Assembly: GCA_938043965.1 (NCBI GenBank)
Contig: CALIQQ010000002.1
Location: forward strand, 107,832-171,831
Reading direction: 5' to 3'
Origin: an uncultured Candidatus Saccharibacteria bacterium
GTDB taxonomy: Bacteria; Patescibacteriota; Saccharimonadia; Saccharimonadales; Saccharimonadaceae
Length of the DNA stretch: 64,000 bases
Below the pieces are notes generated by a model. The model had not been told where the DNA came from, searched no databases, and was given only the letters and a program-made list of their open reading frames with translations. A program made the translations under genes and the position numbers. This document shows, piece by piece, positions 34,685 through 44,000 of the stretch; positions within the stretch are counted from its first letter, which is position 1, and each line of letters starts with the position of its first letter.

Positions 34685-36823
34685 ATGTTTACGGAGGGTT
34701 TAAATCAAGAACAAAAGCGCGCGGTCGAAACGCTTGCGGGCCCGGTTCTAATTTTAGCTGGCGCTGGTTCCGGTAAAACTAAAACGCTCACTCATCGCAT
34801 TGCTAATTTGTTGGCCCACGGCGTTAATGAACGAGAAATTCTTGCCGTTACCTTTACAAATAAAGCTGCTCGTGAAATGCGTGAGCGACTTTGGAATCTA
34901 CTTTATCCCGAAAGGCTTGACGAAGTCCCGCGTGAGTTTATGCCCTACATGGGCACCTTTCATTCTATCTGCGTTAAAATTTTACGCATCGAGTCGGAGG
35001 CTGCTAGACTTGGCAAAAACTTTGTCATTTATGATATGGACGATCAAGTCGCTTTAATTAAACGCGCTTTTAAGGAACTCGGTATCGACGACAAATACCT
35101 GAAGCCTAAAGCTGTTCAGTCAATCATTTCAAGCTGTAAAAACTCTGGCGAAACTGCAGACAGTTACGAAAGTAATGCGATTTATCCCAACCAAAAAAAT
35201 ACCGCTAAGGTATTTCGCGCCTACGAAAAAATGAAAAATGAAGCCAACGCGCTCGATTTTGATGACTTACTATTGAAAGTAGTTGAACTATTTAGTAATA
35301 ACTCAGTCATTCATCAAAAATGGCAGCAGCGCTTTCAGCATATCTTGATTGACGAGTATCAGGACACTAACCGCGTCCAGTACCATCTTGTTAAAGCGCT
35401 CGTGGGTCCATCTCAAAACATTTGTGTTGTCGGTGATGACTGGCAGTCGATTTATTCTTGGCGTGGTGCCGACTTTACGAACATTTTGAATTTCGAACGT
35501 GATTTTCCGGGCGCTAAAACTATTAAATTGGAGCAGAACTACCGTTCTACCGGCAACATCCTAAAAGCCTCACAAAAAATTATTAACCAGAATAAAACCC
35601 GTACCGACAAAACTCTTTTTACGGAAGCTGGCGACGGGGAACCAATTGAAATTAAAAACCTACCAGACGAAACTGCTGAAGCTAAATTTGTGGCCTTTAG
35701 AATTGCCACCATGGTGAAATCTGGCAATTACGCTGATTTTGCAATTCTTTATCGCACAAACGCTCAATCCTATAGTTTTGAAAAAGCCCTCCTTAACTTG
35801 CATATCCCCTATAAAATTATTGGCGGCGTAAGATTTTATGACCGCAAGGAAATCAAGGATGCTCTTGCGCTTCTAAAGACCCTCGTTAATCCCCGTGACT
35901 TTATTTCATTTGAGCGTGTCTGTAAAAATATCCTGCCAGGAGTTGGTCCTACCTCTATCACTAAATTAACCAATTTCATTAACCAGTCAGTCGCTGCGGA
36001 ACCGTTAAAAGAGCCCGCTCTAGTTTCCGCAGTTTCTGGCAAGGCAAAACTTTCAGTCCAAAAACTCCAAGATTTTATTCTCGCTACTGATTTGACTGCG
36101 CAGCCTTCAGAAATCGTTTTGAGCTTACTTGAAAAGTTTAATTTACCAGCCCTAGTTCAAGACGGCACTCCGGCTGGGGAAGAGCGTGCCATGAACCTAA
36201 ATGCAATGGTCTCGAACGCTAATGAATTTGATTCGCTGGACGAGTTTTTAGCAGAAGCTGTTTTGATGTCTTCTGCGGATGAGGCGTCTACTCAAAAATC
36301 TGTCACTTTGATGACCTTGCATGCCGCAAAGGGTCTTGAATTTCCGGTTGTCTTTATGGTTGGAATGGAAGAAGGTCTTTTTCCGTCTTTACGTTCTGAT
36401 GATGAGGCTGCCGTGGAGGAAGAACGTCGCTTAGCCTATGTTGGTATGACTCGCGCTAAATCCAATCTCTTTCTTACGTTTGCCTCGTCTCGTTTCTCTA
36501 TGGGGCAAAGAAGTTATAATCTGCCATCTCGTTTCTTATCTGAATTAGGTTATCAGCCATATGCTGCTGGCGATGGTCAATATGCTGATGAATTTGCCGA
36601 TACGGTTGATGTGGATTTTGACCCATATGCACCACGCCCGAAAAAGCAACCATTTGACCCCTTCGCTAGGTTTCATCGCCCAGCCGCGACTTCGGCTTTA
36701 AACTCATCCTCATCCTCTCGTTCATCTTCCAGCTCGTCTTCTAACTCATCCTCCAATTCGGATTCAAGCTGGAATGACGATATCGTTTATGACGAAATCG
36801 ATCCCTTTCCAAGTGATTTCTAA
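34685..36823 (+). CDS. pcrA: UvrD/PcrA-family 3'-5' DNA helicase
   Basis: Superfamily 1 helicase for repair and replication-fork clearance. 712 residues, normal. Seen: Q motif LNQEQKRAVE, Walker A AGAGSGKTKTL at about 24-34, VTFTNKAAREMRER (Ia), ILIDEYQDTN (II), GDDWQSIYSWRGAD (III), LEQNYRST (IV), TLHAAKGLEFPVVFMVGMEEG (V) and EERRLAYVGMTRA (VI). The C-terminus has a Ser-rich tail (about 675-700) in place of a typical PcrA C-terminal domain. UvrD and PcrA cannot be separated from sequence alone. Confidence 0.93.
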   Translation: MFTEGLNQEQKRAVETLAGPVLILAGAGSGKTKTLTHRIANLLAHGVNEREILAVTFTNKAAREMRERLWNLLYPERLDEVPREFMPYMGTFHSICVKILRIESEAARLGKNFVIYDMDDQVALIKRAFKELGIDDKYLKPKAVQSIISSCKNSGETADSYESNAIYPNQKNTAKVFRAYEKMKNEANALDFDDLLLKVVELFSNNSVIHQKWQQRFQHILIDEYQDTNRVQYHLVKALVGPSQNICVVGDDWQSIYSWRGADFTNILNFERDFPGAKTIKLEQNYRSTGNILKASQKIINQNKTRTDKTLFTEAGDGEPIEIKNLPDETAEAKFVAFRIATMVKSGNYADFAILYRTNAQSYSFEKALLNLHIPYKIIGGVRFYDRKEIKDALALLKTLVNPRDFISFERVCKNILPGVGPTSITKLTNFINQSVAAEPLKEPALVSAVSGKAKLSVQKLQDFILATDLTAQPSEIVLSLLEKFNLPALVQDGTPAGEERAMNLNAMVSNANEFDSLDEFLAEAVLMSSADEASTQKSVTLMTLHAAKGLEFPVVFMVGMEEGLFPSLRSDDEAAVEEERRLAYVGMTRAKSNLFLTFASSRFSMGQRSYNLPSRFLSELGYQPYAAGDGQYADEFADTVDVDFDPYAPRPKKQPFDPFARFHRPAATSALNSSSSSRSSSSSSSNSSSNSDSSWNDDIVYDEIDPFPSDF

Positions 36824-36824
36824 T

Positions 36825-36941
36825 CTTTAAAAAGCGCCTGAGTGATAACCGAGTAGCGCCTGAACTTTAAAAGCCTGAGTGATGTCCGATTAGCACCTGA
36901 GCTTTAAAAAGCGCCTGAGTTTTAGTCAGGCGCTTATTTTA
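36825..36941. repeat. Three degenerate tandem copies of a terminator arm
   Basis: Units starting CTTTAAAAAGCGCCTGAG begin at 36825, 36865 and 36902 (period 40 then 37). Only the third keeps a full hairpin. Confidence 0.7.
36909..36941. terminator. Bidirectional terminator between pcrA and the large surface gene
   Basis: GCGCCTGA (36911-36918)/TCAGGCGC (36926-36933), with A-tract left and T-rich run right. It serves both converging genes and is stronger on the minus strand. Confidence 0.88.
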
Positions 36942-39900
36942 TTAGTAGTTATTATTGTCGGAACGACGACGGTTTTTTGCAATTAACCACCATCCCGATG
37001 CTACGACTACTACTGGCACAGTGGCTAGAGCGACATATTTAATCCATCCTTGAGTGTCTTCGGCCTCGGCCGGTTTCTCTTGGTTTTGTTTGTCATTCTG
37101 GCTACTGTTTTTGGTCGTTTGACGCTCCGTAGTTTGGCTTTCTCTGGAACTTTTATCGTTTTGATTTGTCTGTCCATTCTGGGTATTCTGTTCGCTTTGG
37201 CTAGCTCCACCATTATTTTCAGTTTGGTTTACTGAAGGGTTGGCTTGGCTAACTTGGCCAGCGCCTGCTGAAGGGCTAACTTTGTTAACTCCAGTTGAAG
37301 GTGCGGTTCGACTGCCTTGGTTGGTTGTTGCTGAAGGTACTGTTCGGTTGCCTTGGTTGGTTGCGGTGTTCTGAGCTGGGCGAGTCTGACTGCCATTATT
37401 ATTCGTCTTATTTTCAATTGCTGGAGCGTTCATTTGGCCATTTGCTGTGCTTTGCCCAGTATTTTTATTGTCAACTGGCTTGCTCGGCTGTACTGGTTGG
37501 TTTGGCTTAGCTGGTTGATTAGGGGTTGATGGTTGGCTAGGTTGTGCTGGTTCAGCTGGCTTTGGCTTCACCGGCTCCGATGGCTGTACTGGCTTTGGCT
37601 CAGCTGGCTTCGGTTGGCTAGGAACTGACGGCTCAGCTGGCTTCGGCTGTACTGGTTTAACCGGTTCTGATGGTTGCACTGGTTTAGCTGGCTCCGATGG
37701 CTGTACTGGCTTCACCGGTTCTGACGGCTCAGCTGGTTTTGGTTTCACAGGCTCCTCCGGTTGTACTACTGGTGGCTTTGGCTGCTCTGGTTCTGTTTCA
37801 GCCGTCGCATCTTCGTATAAGTTGATCATGGCTGCTGCGATGTATCCGCCAGTTGCTTCGCGACCGACAAACTTCACAAATTTAGCCTTGATTGGATTTT
37901 CGAACTCTACACGCTTTAAGACTGAGTTTCTTGCCCAGTTGGCAACTTTAGCTGAAGTAAAATTCACGCCATCTTCGCTAGTTAGAATCTCGCCTACAGT
38001 TACAGTGCCATTAGCGCCAGATACATCTTGCCTTGGCATATATTCAAATGCTTTGAGCTTAATGACCTTATCTAGTTCTAGTACAATCTCGCGTTTGCTA
38101 TCGCTGCCGTTCCAGGCTGAATGCCAGAAGGTCTCAGGGTTGCCATCAAGCGCGTATTCTTTGCGATTATTTCGATCCGCTTGTTCTGATGAGACCGATT
38201 TAATTTTAATTCTGCTACTAGGCACATATTGCTTTGCTTTATTTTCTTCATTTGGCTTGAAGCCGAGCGCTACTTCTTCGCTGAAGAGGGAAGTGCCGCT
38301 GTTTTGCTTTCGTACCATAATGGTTTTATCTCCATCGAATCTAGTTTCGTTGGTTAATTCGTTCCAGGTATTACTATCAGCTGCTTTCCATTCTAGCTTC
38401 TCGATGTCGCCGACAACTTTATTTTCCAAATCGTTCACAGCAACTCTTGGTGTAGCATGGCGCTTAATATCGATTACGATTGCATGCTTTCTAATGTGTT
38501 CCGGATTATTTGCATCGAGGTTTCCACCATCGCCAAATTTTCCGCCATCACCAATAAAATGTACTACGATATCGTGTTCTTCAGTTAATTCGGCTAGCTC
38601 ATCTTCGCTAAGTTTATGAATCTTGTCGCTAGTCTCTTTCCATGTGTGTTTACCGTCCAAGCTATATTCATAGCGAGTTTCACCACTGGCATATTTACTA
38701 CCAAGCACGATGCTTCCGGCATTATTGCCATCAAAGCTAAATTTCACCATCTCTTCTTGTCGGCCAAGAATTCGGTTTGCCATATCTCTTGCAGCATCAG
38801 GCTGTAGGAAATCTTTGTTCTTTGGTAGGCCCTTAATAGCCTTCTCTAGTGCAGCATTTCGGAGCTGTCGGATGCTTGAGCGATGGCTGGCGTCCTTCGT
38901 TGCTTCCTCTAATGCGTTGATTAAGTCGGCCATTGGGAGTGGATACTCTTTTAATCCTTCCGCTAAACGACCAGCTAGCGTGACATAGTCACTTTCGCTC
39001 TTGCTACGATCTTTTAGGTAGCTAATAACTAGACCCTTCCATGCTTCGTAGTCTCTTGGTGCAACATTTAAGAGTTCGTCATAGATTCGCTCACCCTTTA
39101 TTAGGTCAGCGGTTTTTGTTGCATCAGCCTTCTCGATGTTTACGATTTGCCCAGCATCTTTTGGTGAACCACTGACATTTGCTTCAGAGAAGATTTCAGC
39201 ATACATTGCCATCTCACGTGCTTTGACGAAATCTGCGTAGCGGTTAAGGTTATTCTGTGCTAGAAGCACATAGCTCACGTTATATCCCCCGAGCTCGTCT
39301 TTATTTCTGCGGTCACGGTTGTATCCCCAACCCGCAAGAAGTCGTTCGCCTTTTTCTGATTCAACCCAGCCCGAGATGTTGTTTCCAAGCCACCAAATTC
39401 CTGCGCGATAATCTTCGCCGTTTTCTGCAGTGTAGGTTTTACCATTTTCAGCGCCCTGCACCCCATATTGTAAGTATGCTGCGTGTCCAGGTTGTCCGTT
39501 CACAGATGCTGGCATACCAAAGGCAGTCCAAAGGTTCGTTCCGGTTTTTGAGATACCGCCACAAACTGCACCTTCCTCAAACACCATCCATAGTTTTCGT
39601 ACTTTTTGCTCTGATCCATTGATGTTAGTTAGACCATAGCTAATGTCAAATTCATCGAAGCCATATTTTTGTTTCCAGTTTGTGCCGTCGCCAGTATAGT
39701 ATTTATCTAAATCGTACTTATAATCAAACGTATAGCGAATATATACATATGGGTCTAGGTGTGGTTGGACGTTCTTTAAATTCTGGATATCAGCTTCAGT
39801 CAAGTCTGCTGATTTTTTATTCAAACGACGTACGCGCGAATAGTAGTTCAGCCACTTCAGCTCTTTATTCGAGAGCATACCTTCCATAATCCAGCGCATT

Positions 39901-41012
39901 TCTTCGGCTTCAATTGTTTCGAAAATATCATTTCTAAGTAATCCATTTGCATGCATCTCTTTGTAGAGTTCGTAGCGTTCCACTGCATCAGAACAGCTTC
40001 TATTATCCAGCCAGAAACAGACGTTGCCAGAGTGAGCGACTGCTAGTGACATCATCATACGGTTATATAGATCGCCTCTTGTGCCACGCAGGATTGGTGT
40101 ATTGTCAGACAGGTCCCCGCTATGTTTCTTTAGTAGACGGCCAAGCACTTGGAATGCATCGCTGTAGTTGCTGTTTGGTTCGCCTGCCATCATAAAATCC
40201 TTAAGGTGTTTTACATCCTGCATTAGCCACTCAATTGCGAGTCGCCTCTCTTCTGAGACGTCCATCATTTCAATCAGCTGACGATAACCGGTCCTTTTGA
40301 TGAGCGCGCGCTTTAAGACGTCAAACTCAGCCTGTGTGATCGCTTCAGTCGCGCTGTTGTAGGTGCGAAGTTTTTCATCAAGTTTTTCTAGGCTTTCTAC
40401 ACCTTCAAGTTTTGGCGCAACATAGCCATTTTTAATTAACTTAACTCCACCAAAAGTTGCCCAGTCACTTTTATTGTGGCCAGCTTTGTCTGCTCCGATG
40501 TATAAGTATTTCGTTCCAGCTGGAATCTCGATGTCAAAGAATACAGATTGGCCAATCGTTAGGGTGTTGTTTAATCTTGTGTCTTCTGCGACCAAGTTTT
40601 TTGTTGTGTCGTCAGCGTAGATGAGTAATTTTACACCATCTGTTTCATTTGTAACGGCAGCATCTATACCGAAATAGCCCTGCAATCTATCAAATTGCAG
40701 ACCTTCGATATTGTAAGCCACTAGGGAGTCAGCATGGGCAAAAACACCCTTTGAGAAAAATTCTCTCTTACCGTTCACCGTTAGTGATAACTGACCCTGC
40801 TTAACATTTTTATCATACAGCAAAATGTTCCAGCCTGCTCTTGATTTTTCTTTATCGTATTTTAAGTCGGACAAAAACACAGACTTCTTTGCATTTAGCT
40901 GCTCGATATTGCCTTGCGTCGCAAAGTTATTTTGGGCAAGGAAGAAGTTCGCAATTACTGCAAAAACTAGCGCAAAAGCTGTAGTTTTTTGCCATGTTCT
41001 AATTGTTCTCAT
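36942..41012 (-). CDS. Giant multidomain surface protein (NPCBM, transglutaminase-like, F5/8 type C)
   Basis: 1356 residues. Signal peptide 1-32. Residues about 40-170 resemble an NPCBM carbohydrate-binding domain (YFGIDAAVTNETDGVKLLIYADD). A helical region follows. At about 480-512, AVCGGISKTGTNLWTAFGMPA plus GQPGHAAYL is the Cys...His core of transglutaminase-like domains. Residues about 935-1085 form an F5/8 type C (discoidin) domain (ALDGNPETFWHSAWNG). Then a long Pro/Lys/Glu/Gln stalk of KPVQPSEP units (about 1090-1200), an Asn/Gln/Ser/Thr-rich stretch, and a C-terminal span (about 1325-1345) ending KNRRRSDNNNY. It is membrane-anchored rather than PxTG-anchored. It probably binds and perhaps processes host surface glycans or proteins (inference). 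Confidence 0.85.
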   Translation of the reverse strand: MRTIRTWQKTTAFALVFAVIANFFLAQNNFATQGNIEQLNAKKSVFLSDLKYDKEKSRAGWNILLYDKNVKQGQLSLTVNGKREFFSKGVFAHADSLVAYNIEGLQFDRLQGYFGIDAAVTNETDGVKLLIYADDTTKNLVAEDTRLNNTLTIGQSVFFDIEIPAGTKYLYIGADKAGHNKSDWATFGGVKLIKNGYVAPKLEGVESLEKLDEKLRTYNSATEAITQAEFDVLKRALIKRTGYRQLIEMMDVSEERRLAIEWLMQDVKHLKDFMMAGEPNSNYSDAFQVLGRLLKKHSGDLSDNTPILRGTRGDLYNRMMMSLAVAHSGNVCFWLDNRSCSDAVERYELYKEMHANGLLRNDIFETIEAEEMRWIMEGMLSNKELKWLNYYSRVRRLNKKSADLTEADIQNLKNVQPHLDPYVYIRYTFDYKYDLDKYYTGDGTNWKQKYGFDEFDISYGLTNINGSEQKVRKLWMVFEEGAVCGGISKTGTNLWTAFGMPASVNGQPGHAAYLQYGVQGAENGKTYTAENGEDYRAGIWWLGNNISGWVESEKGERLLAGWGYNRDRRNKDELGGYNVSYVLLAQNNLNRYADFVKAREMAMYAEIFSEANVSGSPKDAGQIVNIEKADATKTADLIKGERIYDELLNVAPRDYEAWKGLVISYLKDRSKSESDYVTLAGRLAEGLKEYPLPMADLINALEEATKDASHRSSIRQLRNAALEKAIKGLPKNKDFLQPDAARDMANRILGRQEEMVKFSFDGNNAGSIVLGSKYASGETRYEYSLDGKHTWKETSDKIHKLSEDELAELTEEHDIVVHFIGDGGKFGDGGNLDANNPEHIRKHAIVIDIKRHATPRVAVNDLENKVVGDIEKLEWKAADSNTWNELTNETRFDGDKTIMVRKQNSGTSLFSEEVALGFKPNEENKAKQYVPSSRIKIKSVSSEQADRNNRKEYALDGNPETFWHSAWNGSDSKREIVLELDKVIKLKAFEYMPRQDVSGANGTVTVGEILTSEDGVNFTSAKVANWARNSVLKRVEFENPIKAKFVKFVGREATGGYIAAAMINLYEDATAETEPEQPKPPVVQPEEPVKPKPAEPSEPVKPVQPSEPAKPVQPSEPVKPVQPKPAEPSVPSQPKPAEPKPVQPSEPVKPKPAEPAQPSQPSTPNQPAKPNQPVQPSKPVDNKNTGQSTANGQMNAPAIENKTNNNGSQTRPAQNTATNQGNRTVPSATTNQGSRTAPSTGVNKVSPSAGAGQVSQANPSVNQTENNGGASQSEQNTQNGQTNQNDKSSRESQTTERQTTKNSSQNDKQNQEKPAEAEDTQGWIKYVALATVPVVVVASGWWLIAKNRRRSDNNNY

Positions 41013-41217
41013 GGTAAAACCTATCTATTAACATTATTTTTAATAATTGTTTATTTCCACCCTAGACACTCTATGTCTCTATTATACCGCACTTTGCGAT
41101 TTTTTGCAATTCTTTTTAGATTTTTGGTCGGTTGTCTATTGGTTATTGCTGAAAGGTCTTTTAATAATAAGCCAATTATTTGCCATCAAAGACATAGTCA
41201 TGTTATGATGGTGATGT
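41013..41217. promoter_or_regulatory. Divergent promoter region
   Basis: Lies between the giant surface gene (minus) and the Rpf-like gene (plus). The plus-strand promoter is TGTTATGAT (41201-41209), 8 bases before ATG 41218. I could not fix the minus-strand promoter; the region is AT-rich. Confidence 0.6.
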
Positions 41218-42276
41218 ATGAAACTGCGAACTCATACCTACTTAATTTCTCGGATTTCTTACTTTTTGAGCTTTCTTGTGATTAGTGTAATTTTTGGCTT
41301 CCTTGCGGCAGATAACGTTTCTCGAGCGCATGCTGAAACGAGCGGTGAAGATGTAGCGGAAATTATTTCGGCCGAACATTTCGTGACTTTTTATGAAGCA
41401 GGACAGAAAATGACAATTAAAACTGATGCTGCTACTGTTGGCGAAGCTTTATCTCGTGCAAAGATTAAACTTGCCGAAACTGATCTTGTTGACCCGGCGC
41501 GCGAAGAAAAAATCAATGCCAATAATTATCGTGTGAATATTTATCGTTCTCGCCCAGTATTGGTCGTAGATAACATGATTAAAAAATACCTTATGAGTGC
41601 TAGTTATGATAAGAAAACTATCGTTAAAGAGGCTGGTTTATCGGTCTATGATGGTGATGAAATTAGCCTGGAATTAGGTGCAGACACTTTAGCTGAAGCT
41701 GGACTCGTTGATACTTATCGAATTAAGCGTCGAGGCGGTTCTACTATTACTGTTGAGGAAGATCTGCCTTATTCTGAGAAAACTGAGCCAGATTCTAGTT
41801 TGACTGCCGGTCAGCAGAAAGTCAAGCAAGCTGGCGAGCTTGGCAAGAAAAGTACTACTTATCAAATTAAATTTAAGGACGGAAAAGAAGCCGAACGCAT
41901 TAAGATGTCGGAAACCATCATTAAAAAACCAGTTGATCGTATTACTGTTGTTGGCGCTAAGATTGGTGAGTTTACGGCTAACCCAGATAAGGCTACTTGT
42001 GAATCTTGGATTAGAGCCGCTGGCGTACCAGAATCTGACGTCGCTAGTGCCTATTGGATTATTCAGAAAGAATCGAATTGTCGCTATAATGCTACGAATA
42101 AAAGTTCAGGAGCTTACGGTATTCCACAGTCTCTTCCTGGCACTAAAATGGCTTCGGCCGGTAGTGACTGGCAAACTAATCCAGTCACCCAAATCAAATG
42201 GATGAGTAAATATGTTAACCGTTATGGTGGTTGGGCTGGTGCAGTCGAATTTTGGAAAAAACACCATTGGTATTAA
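41218..42276 (+). CDS. Secreted DUF348/G5/lytic-transglycosylase-like protein (Rpf/YabE type)
   Basis: 352 residues. Signal peptide or anchor at 1-40 (YFLSFLVISVIFGFLAADNVSRAHA). Residues about 55-185 hold DUF348-type units (TFYEAGQKMTIKTDAATVGEAL, VLVVDNMIKKYLMSAS). Residues about 170-245 look like a G5 domain (EEDLPYSEKTEPDSSLTAGQQKVKQAG). Residues about 260-352 form a small transglycosylase-like domain with IIQKESNCRYNATNKSSGAYGIPQ (catalytic Glu about 284). This matches resuscitation-promoting-factor-like wall enzymes that cut glycan strands. It would act on its own wall, or perhaps the host cell's. rsmA starts 9 bases after it. Near-leaderless start. Confidence 0.87.
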   Translation: MKLRTHTYLISRISYFLSFLVISVIFGFLAADNVSRAHAETSGEDVAEIISAEHFVTFYEAGQKMTIKTDAATVGEALSRAKIKLAETDLVDPAREEKINANNYRVNIYRSRPVLVVDNMIKKYLMSASYDKKTIVKEAGLSVYDGDEISLELGADTLAEAGLVDTYRIKRRGGSTITVEEDLPYSEKTEPDSSLTAGQQKVKQAGELGKKSTTYQIKFKDGKEAERIKMSETIIKKPVDRITVVGAKIGEFTANPDKATCESWIRAAGVPESDVASAYWIIQKESNCRYNATNKSSGAYGIPQSLPGTKMASAGSDWQTNPVTQIKWMSKYVNRYGGWAGAVEFWKKHHWY

Positions 42277-42285
42277 AATAAGCGT

Positions 42286-43065
42286 ATGAGTTTACAAAAT
42301 AATAAATCACTCGGGCAGCATTGGTTAAAAGATCGCTCGATTCTTGATGAAATTGCCGACGAGGCGTTATTACTTGATTCTGATGGTGTCGCGCTCGATT
42401 TGCAACCAGAATGTCTAGAAATTGGCCCAGGCCTCGGTACTCTGACTAGTAGTCTGCTTAGACGCTTTCCGAAAGTGACCGCGGTTGAGTTTGATCCAAA
42501 GCTTGCTTATAATCTTCCGAATTCCTTTCCGGGCAAAAATCTTACCGTTATTAACGAGGATTTTTTGCAGTTTGACCTAGTTAAATTAACTGAGCCTTAT
42601 GTGGTTGCTGGAAATATCCCATATTATATTACGAAGCCGATTATCTTAAAGTTACTTGAATCTGTCCCTAAGCCTAAGAAAATTGTTTTATTGATTCAGA
42701 AAGAGGTGGCGGAACGCATTTTAGAGGGGCCAGGGAAGCATACTTTTTTAAGTCTCAGTGTTCAGAACTTAGCCATGGTAGAAGCCGGTATTTTGGTGCC
42801 AAAAAGATATTTTACACCTCCACCAAAGGTTGATTCTGCTACTCTGATTTTAACGCCGCGCGCTGAACCATTGGTCAGTCCTGCCGTTCTGCGCTTTGCT
42901 AAACAAGGCTTTTCTAATCCTCGTAAAAAATTACTTAAAAATTTACCGTATTCACAAGCTAAGTTGGACCAAGCCTTTAGTGACCTATGTTTCGATCAAA
43001 ATCTTCGCCCAAGTGACTTGAGCCATCTTGAGTGGGAGCAACTATTCCAAAAAGTTACGCAGTAA
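42286..43065 (+). CDS. rsmA: 16S rRNA dimethyladenosine transferase RsmA/KsgA
   Basis: Dimethylates two adjacent adenines in helix 45 of 16S rRNA with SAM. 259 residues, normal. Seen: KSLGQHWLKD (family start, usually GQNFL), LEIGPGLGTLTSSLLRR (SAM motif I), VTAVEFDPKL, and catalytic AGNIPYYITKP at about 106-116. PPPKVDSATLILTP is the family signature. The C-terminal helical domain (GFSNPRKKLLKNL) is present. It is in operon with the Rpf-like gene. Confidence 0.95.
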   Translation: MSLQNNKSLGQHWLKDRSILDEIADEALLLDSDGVALDLQPECLEIGPGLGTLTSSLLRRFPKVTAVEFDPKLAYNLPNSFPGKNLTVINEDFLQFDLVKLTEPYVVAGNIPYYITKPIILKLLESVPKPKKIVLLIQKEVAERILEGPGKHTFLSLSVQNLAMVEAGILVPKRYFTPPPKVDSATLILTPRAEPLVSPAVLRFAKQGFSNPRKKLLKNLPYSQAKLDQAFSDLCFDQNLRPSDLSHLEWEQLFQKVTQ

Positions 43066-43140
43066 CGCTCGCGTTTTTATTCACTTGACTACCTACTTAA
43101 TCAGCTACAGCTCGCTTCAATCATAAAAGCCCGCACAATC

Positions 43141-43171
43141 TTGACTATATTTTAGAAATATATGATAAAAT
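43141..43171 (+). promoter_or_regulatory. Pilin promoter with spacer palindrome
   Basis: TTGACT (43141-43146) and extended -10 TGATAAAAT (43163-43171), spacer 19. The spacer holds ATATTT-TAG-AAATAT (43147-43161), a possible operator. A leader hairpin CCGTAT/ATACGG (43193-43212) follows. Confidence 0.6.
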
Positions 43172-43231
43172 AAACATAAGAACTATAGCTATCCGTATGC
43201 TCTGGTATACGGTAAGTAAAGAAAGGAATAA

Positions 43232-43891
43232 ATGAAACAATCAACTACTAAAAAAGGATTCACGATCATTGAGGTCGTTCTCGTGCTTGCTATTGCAGGC
43301 CTTATCTTTATGATGGTCTTTATTGCTCTTCCAGCATTACAGCGCTCTCAGCGTGATACTCAGCGTTCTGCTGACATTTCACGTGTCTCTACTGCGCTTA
43401 ATCAATATCAAGGCAGTAACCGTGGTCGCATTCCAGCTACAAAAGGTGGCTCAGAATATATCGCTGGTCACAAAGCTGGTGCTAGTGCTGCTAACGCAGG
43501 CGACGTTGGCACATGGAAGTATTTCTATGACAACTATTTAATCGTTAAAGCTGGTGGTGCTCAAGATTCCTTCACTGATCCGGATGGTGGCGACTACTCA
43601 CTTTGGATTACTGAGTGTAATCCAGCACAAAACGAGGTCGGTAATAAATGCTCTAACGGTCAACGCTTTGGCGTTACCTTTGATAGCCAAGCTAATGCTA
43701 ACCTTCAAAACGAAGATTCAATTACCCCAAGTAACGATAAGGATAGCGGCGATAAGAGAAAGGGTCACTCAATTTCTATCGTTACTAACGCTACCTGCGA
43801 TGGTGAGTTCGCTACATACTCAACTGGTGCTCGCAAAGTTGCCATCCTCTACAAAAAAGAAGGTGGTGGCGTCTTCTGCGTCAATAACTAG
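43232..43891 (+). CDS. Type IV pilin-like protein
   Basis: 219 residues. The short basic leader KKG is cut before FTIIEVVLVLAIAGLIFMMV, the class III prepilin signal with Glu5 after the cleavage site, followed by the alpha-helical spine. The C-terminal domain is Gly/Asn/Asp rich with four Cys (two around ITECNPAQNEVGNKC, two near the end). AAAGGAA precedes the ATG. It is monocistronic between its own promoter and terminator, as expected for an abundant major pilin. The assembly genes (PilB, PilC, PilD) are not in the window. Twitching or DNA uptake roles are inferred from the family. Confidence 0.88.
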   Translation: MKQSTTKKGFTIIEVVLVLAIAGLIFMMVFIALPALQRSQRDTQRSADISRVSTALNQYQGSNRGRIPATKGGSEYIAGHKAGASAANAGDVGTWKYFYDNYLIVKAGGAQDSFTDPDGGDYSLWITECNPAQNEVGNKCSNGQRFGVTFDSQANANLQNEDSITPSNDKDSGDKRKGHSISIVTNATCDGEFATYSTGARKVAILYKKEGGGVFCVNN

Positions 43892-43900
43892 TTGAAGCCT

Positions 43901-43928
43901 AAAAAGTGCCCTAAAAAGGCACTTTTTT
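43901..43928 (+). terminator. Intrinsic terminator after the pilin gene
   Basis: AAAAGTGCC/GGCACTTTT stem with T-run. Confidence 0.9.
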
Positions 43929-43985
43929 GTTGCTAAAAGCCAGTTTCTTTTAATTATGCTTTATTGTATCAGTGGTTGGTTCTTG

Positions 43986-43994
43986 TGATAAAAT
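43986..43994 (+). promoter_or_regulatory. Leaderless promoter of dltB
   Basis: TGATAAAAT with 6 bases between the box and ATG 44001. Confidence 0.74.
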
Positions 43995-44000
43995 AGACTC

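Noticed and set aside
37822..38619. 265-residue plus-strand ORF inside the giant surface gene
   Set aside because: It is antisense to a well-supported coding region with recognisable domains; Ser/Leu-rich shadow composition, no start context.
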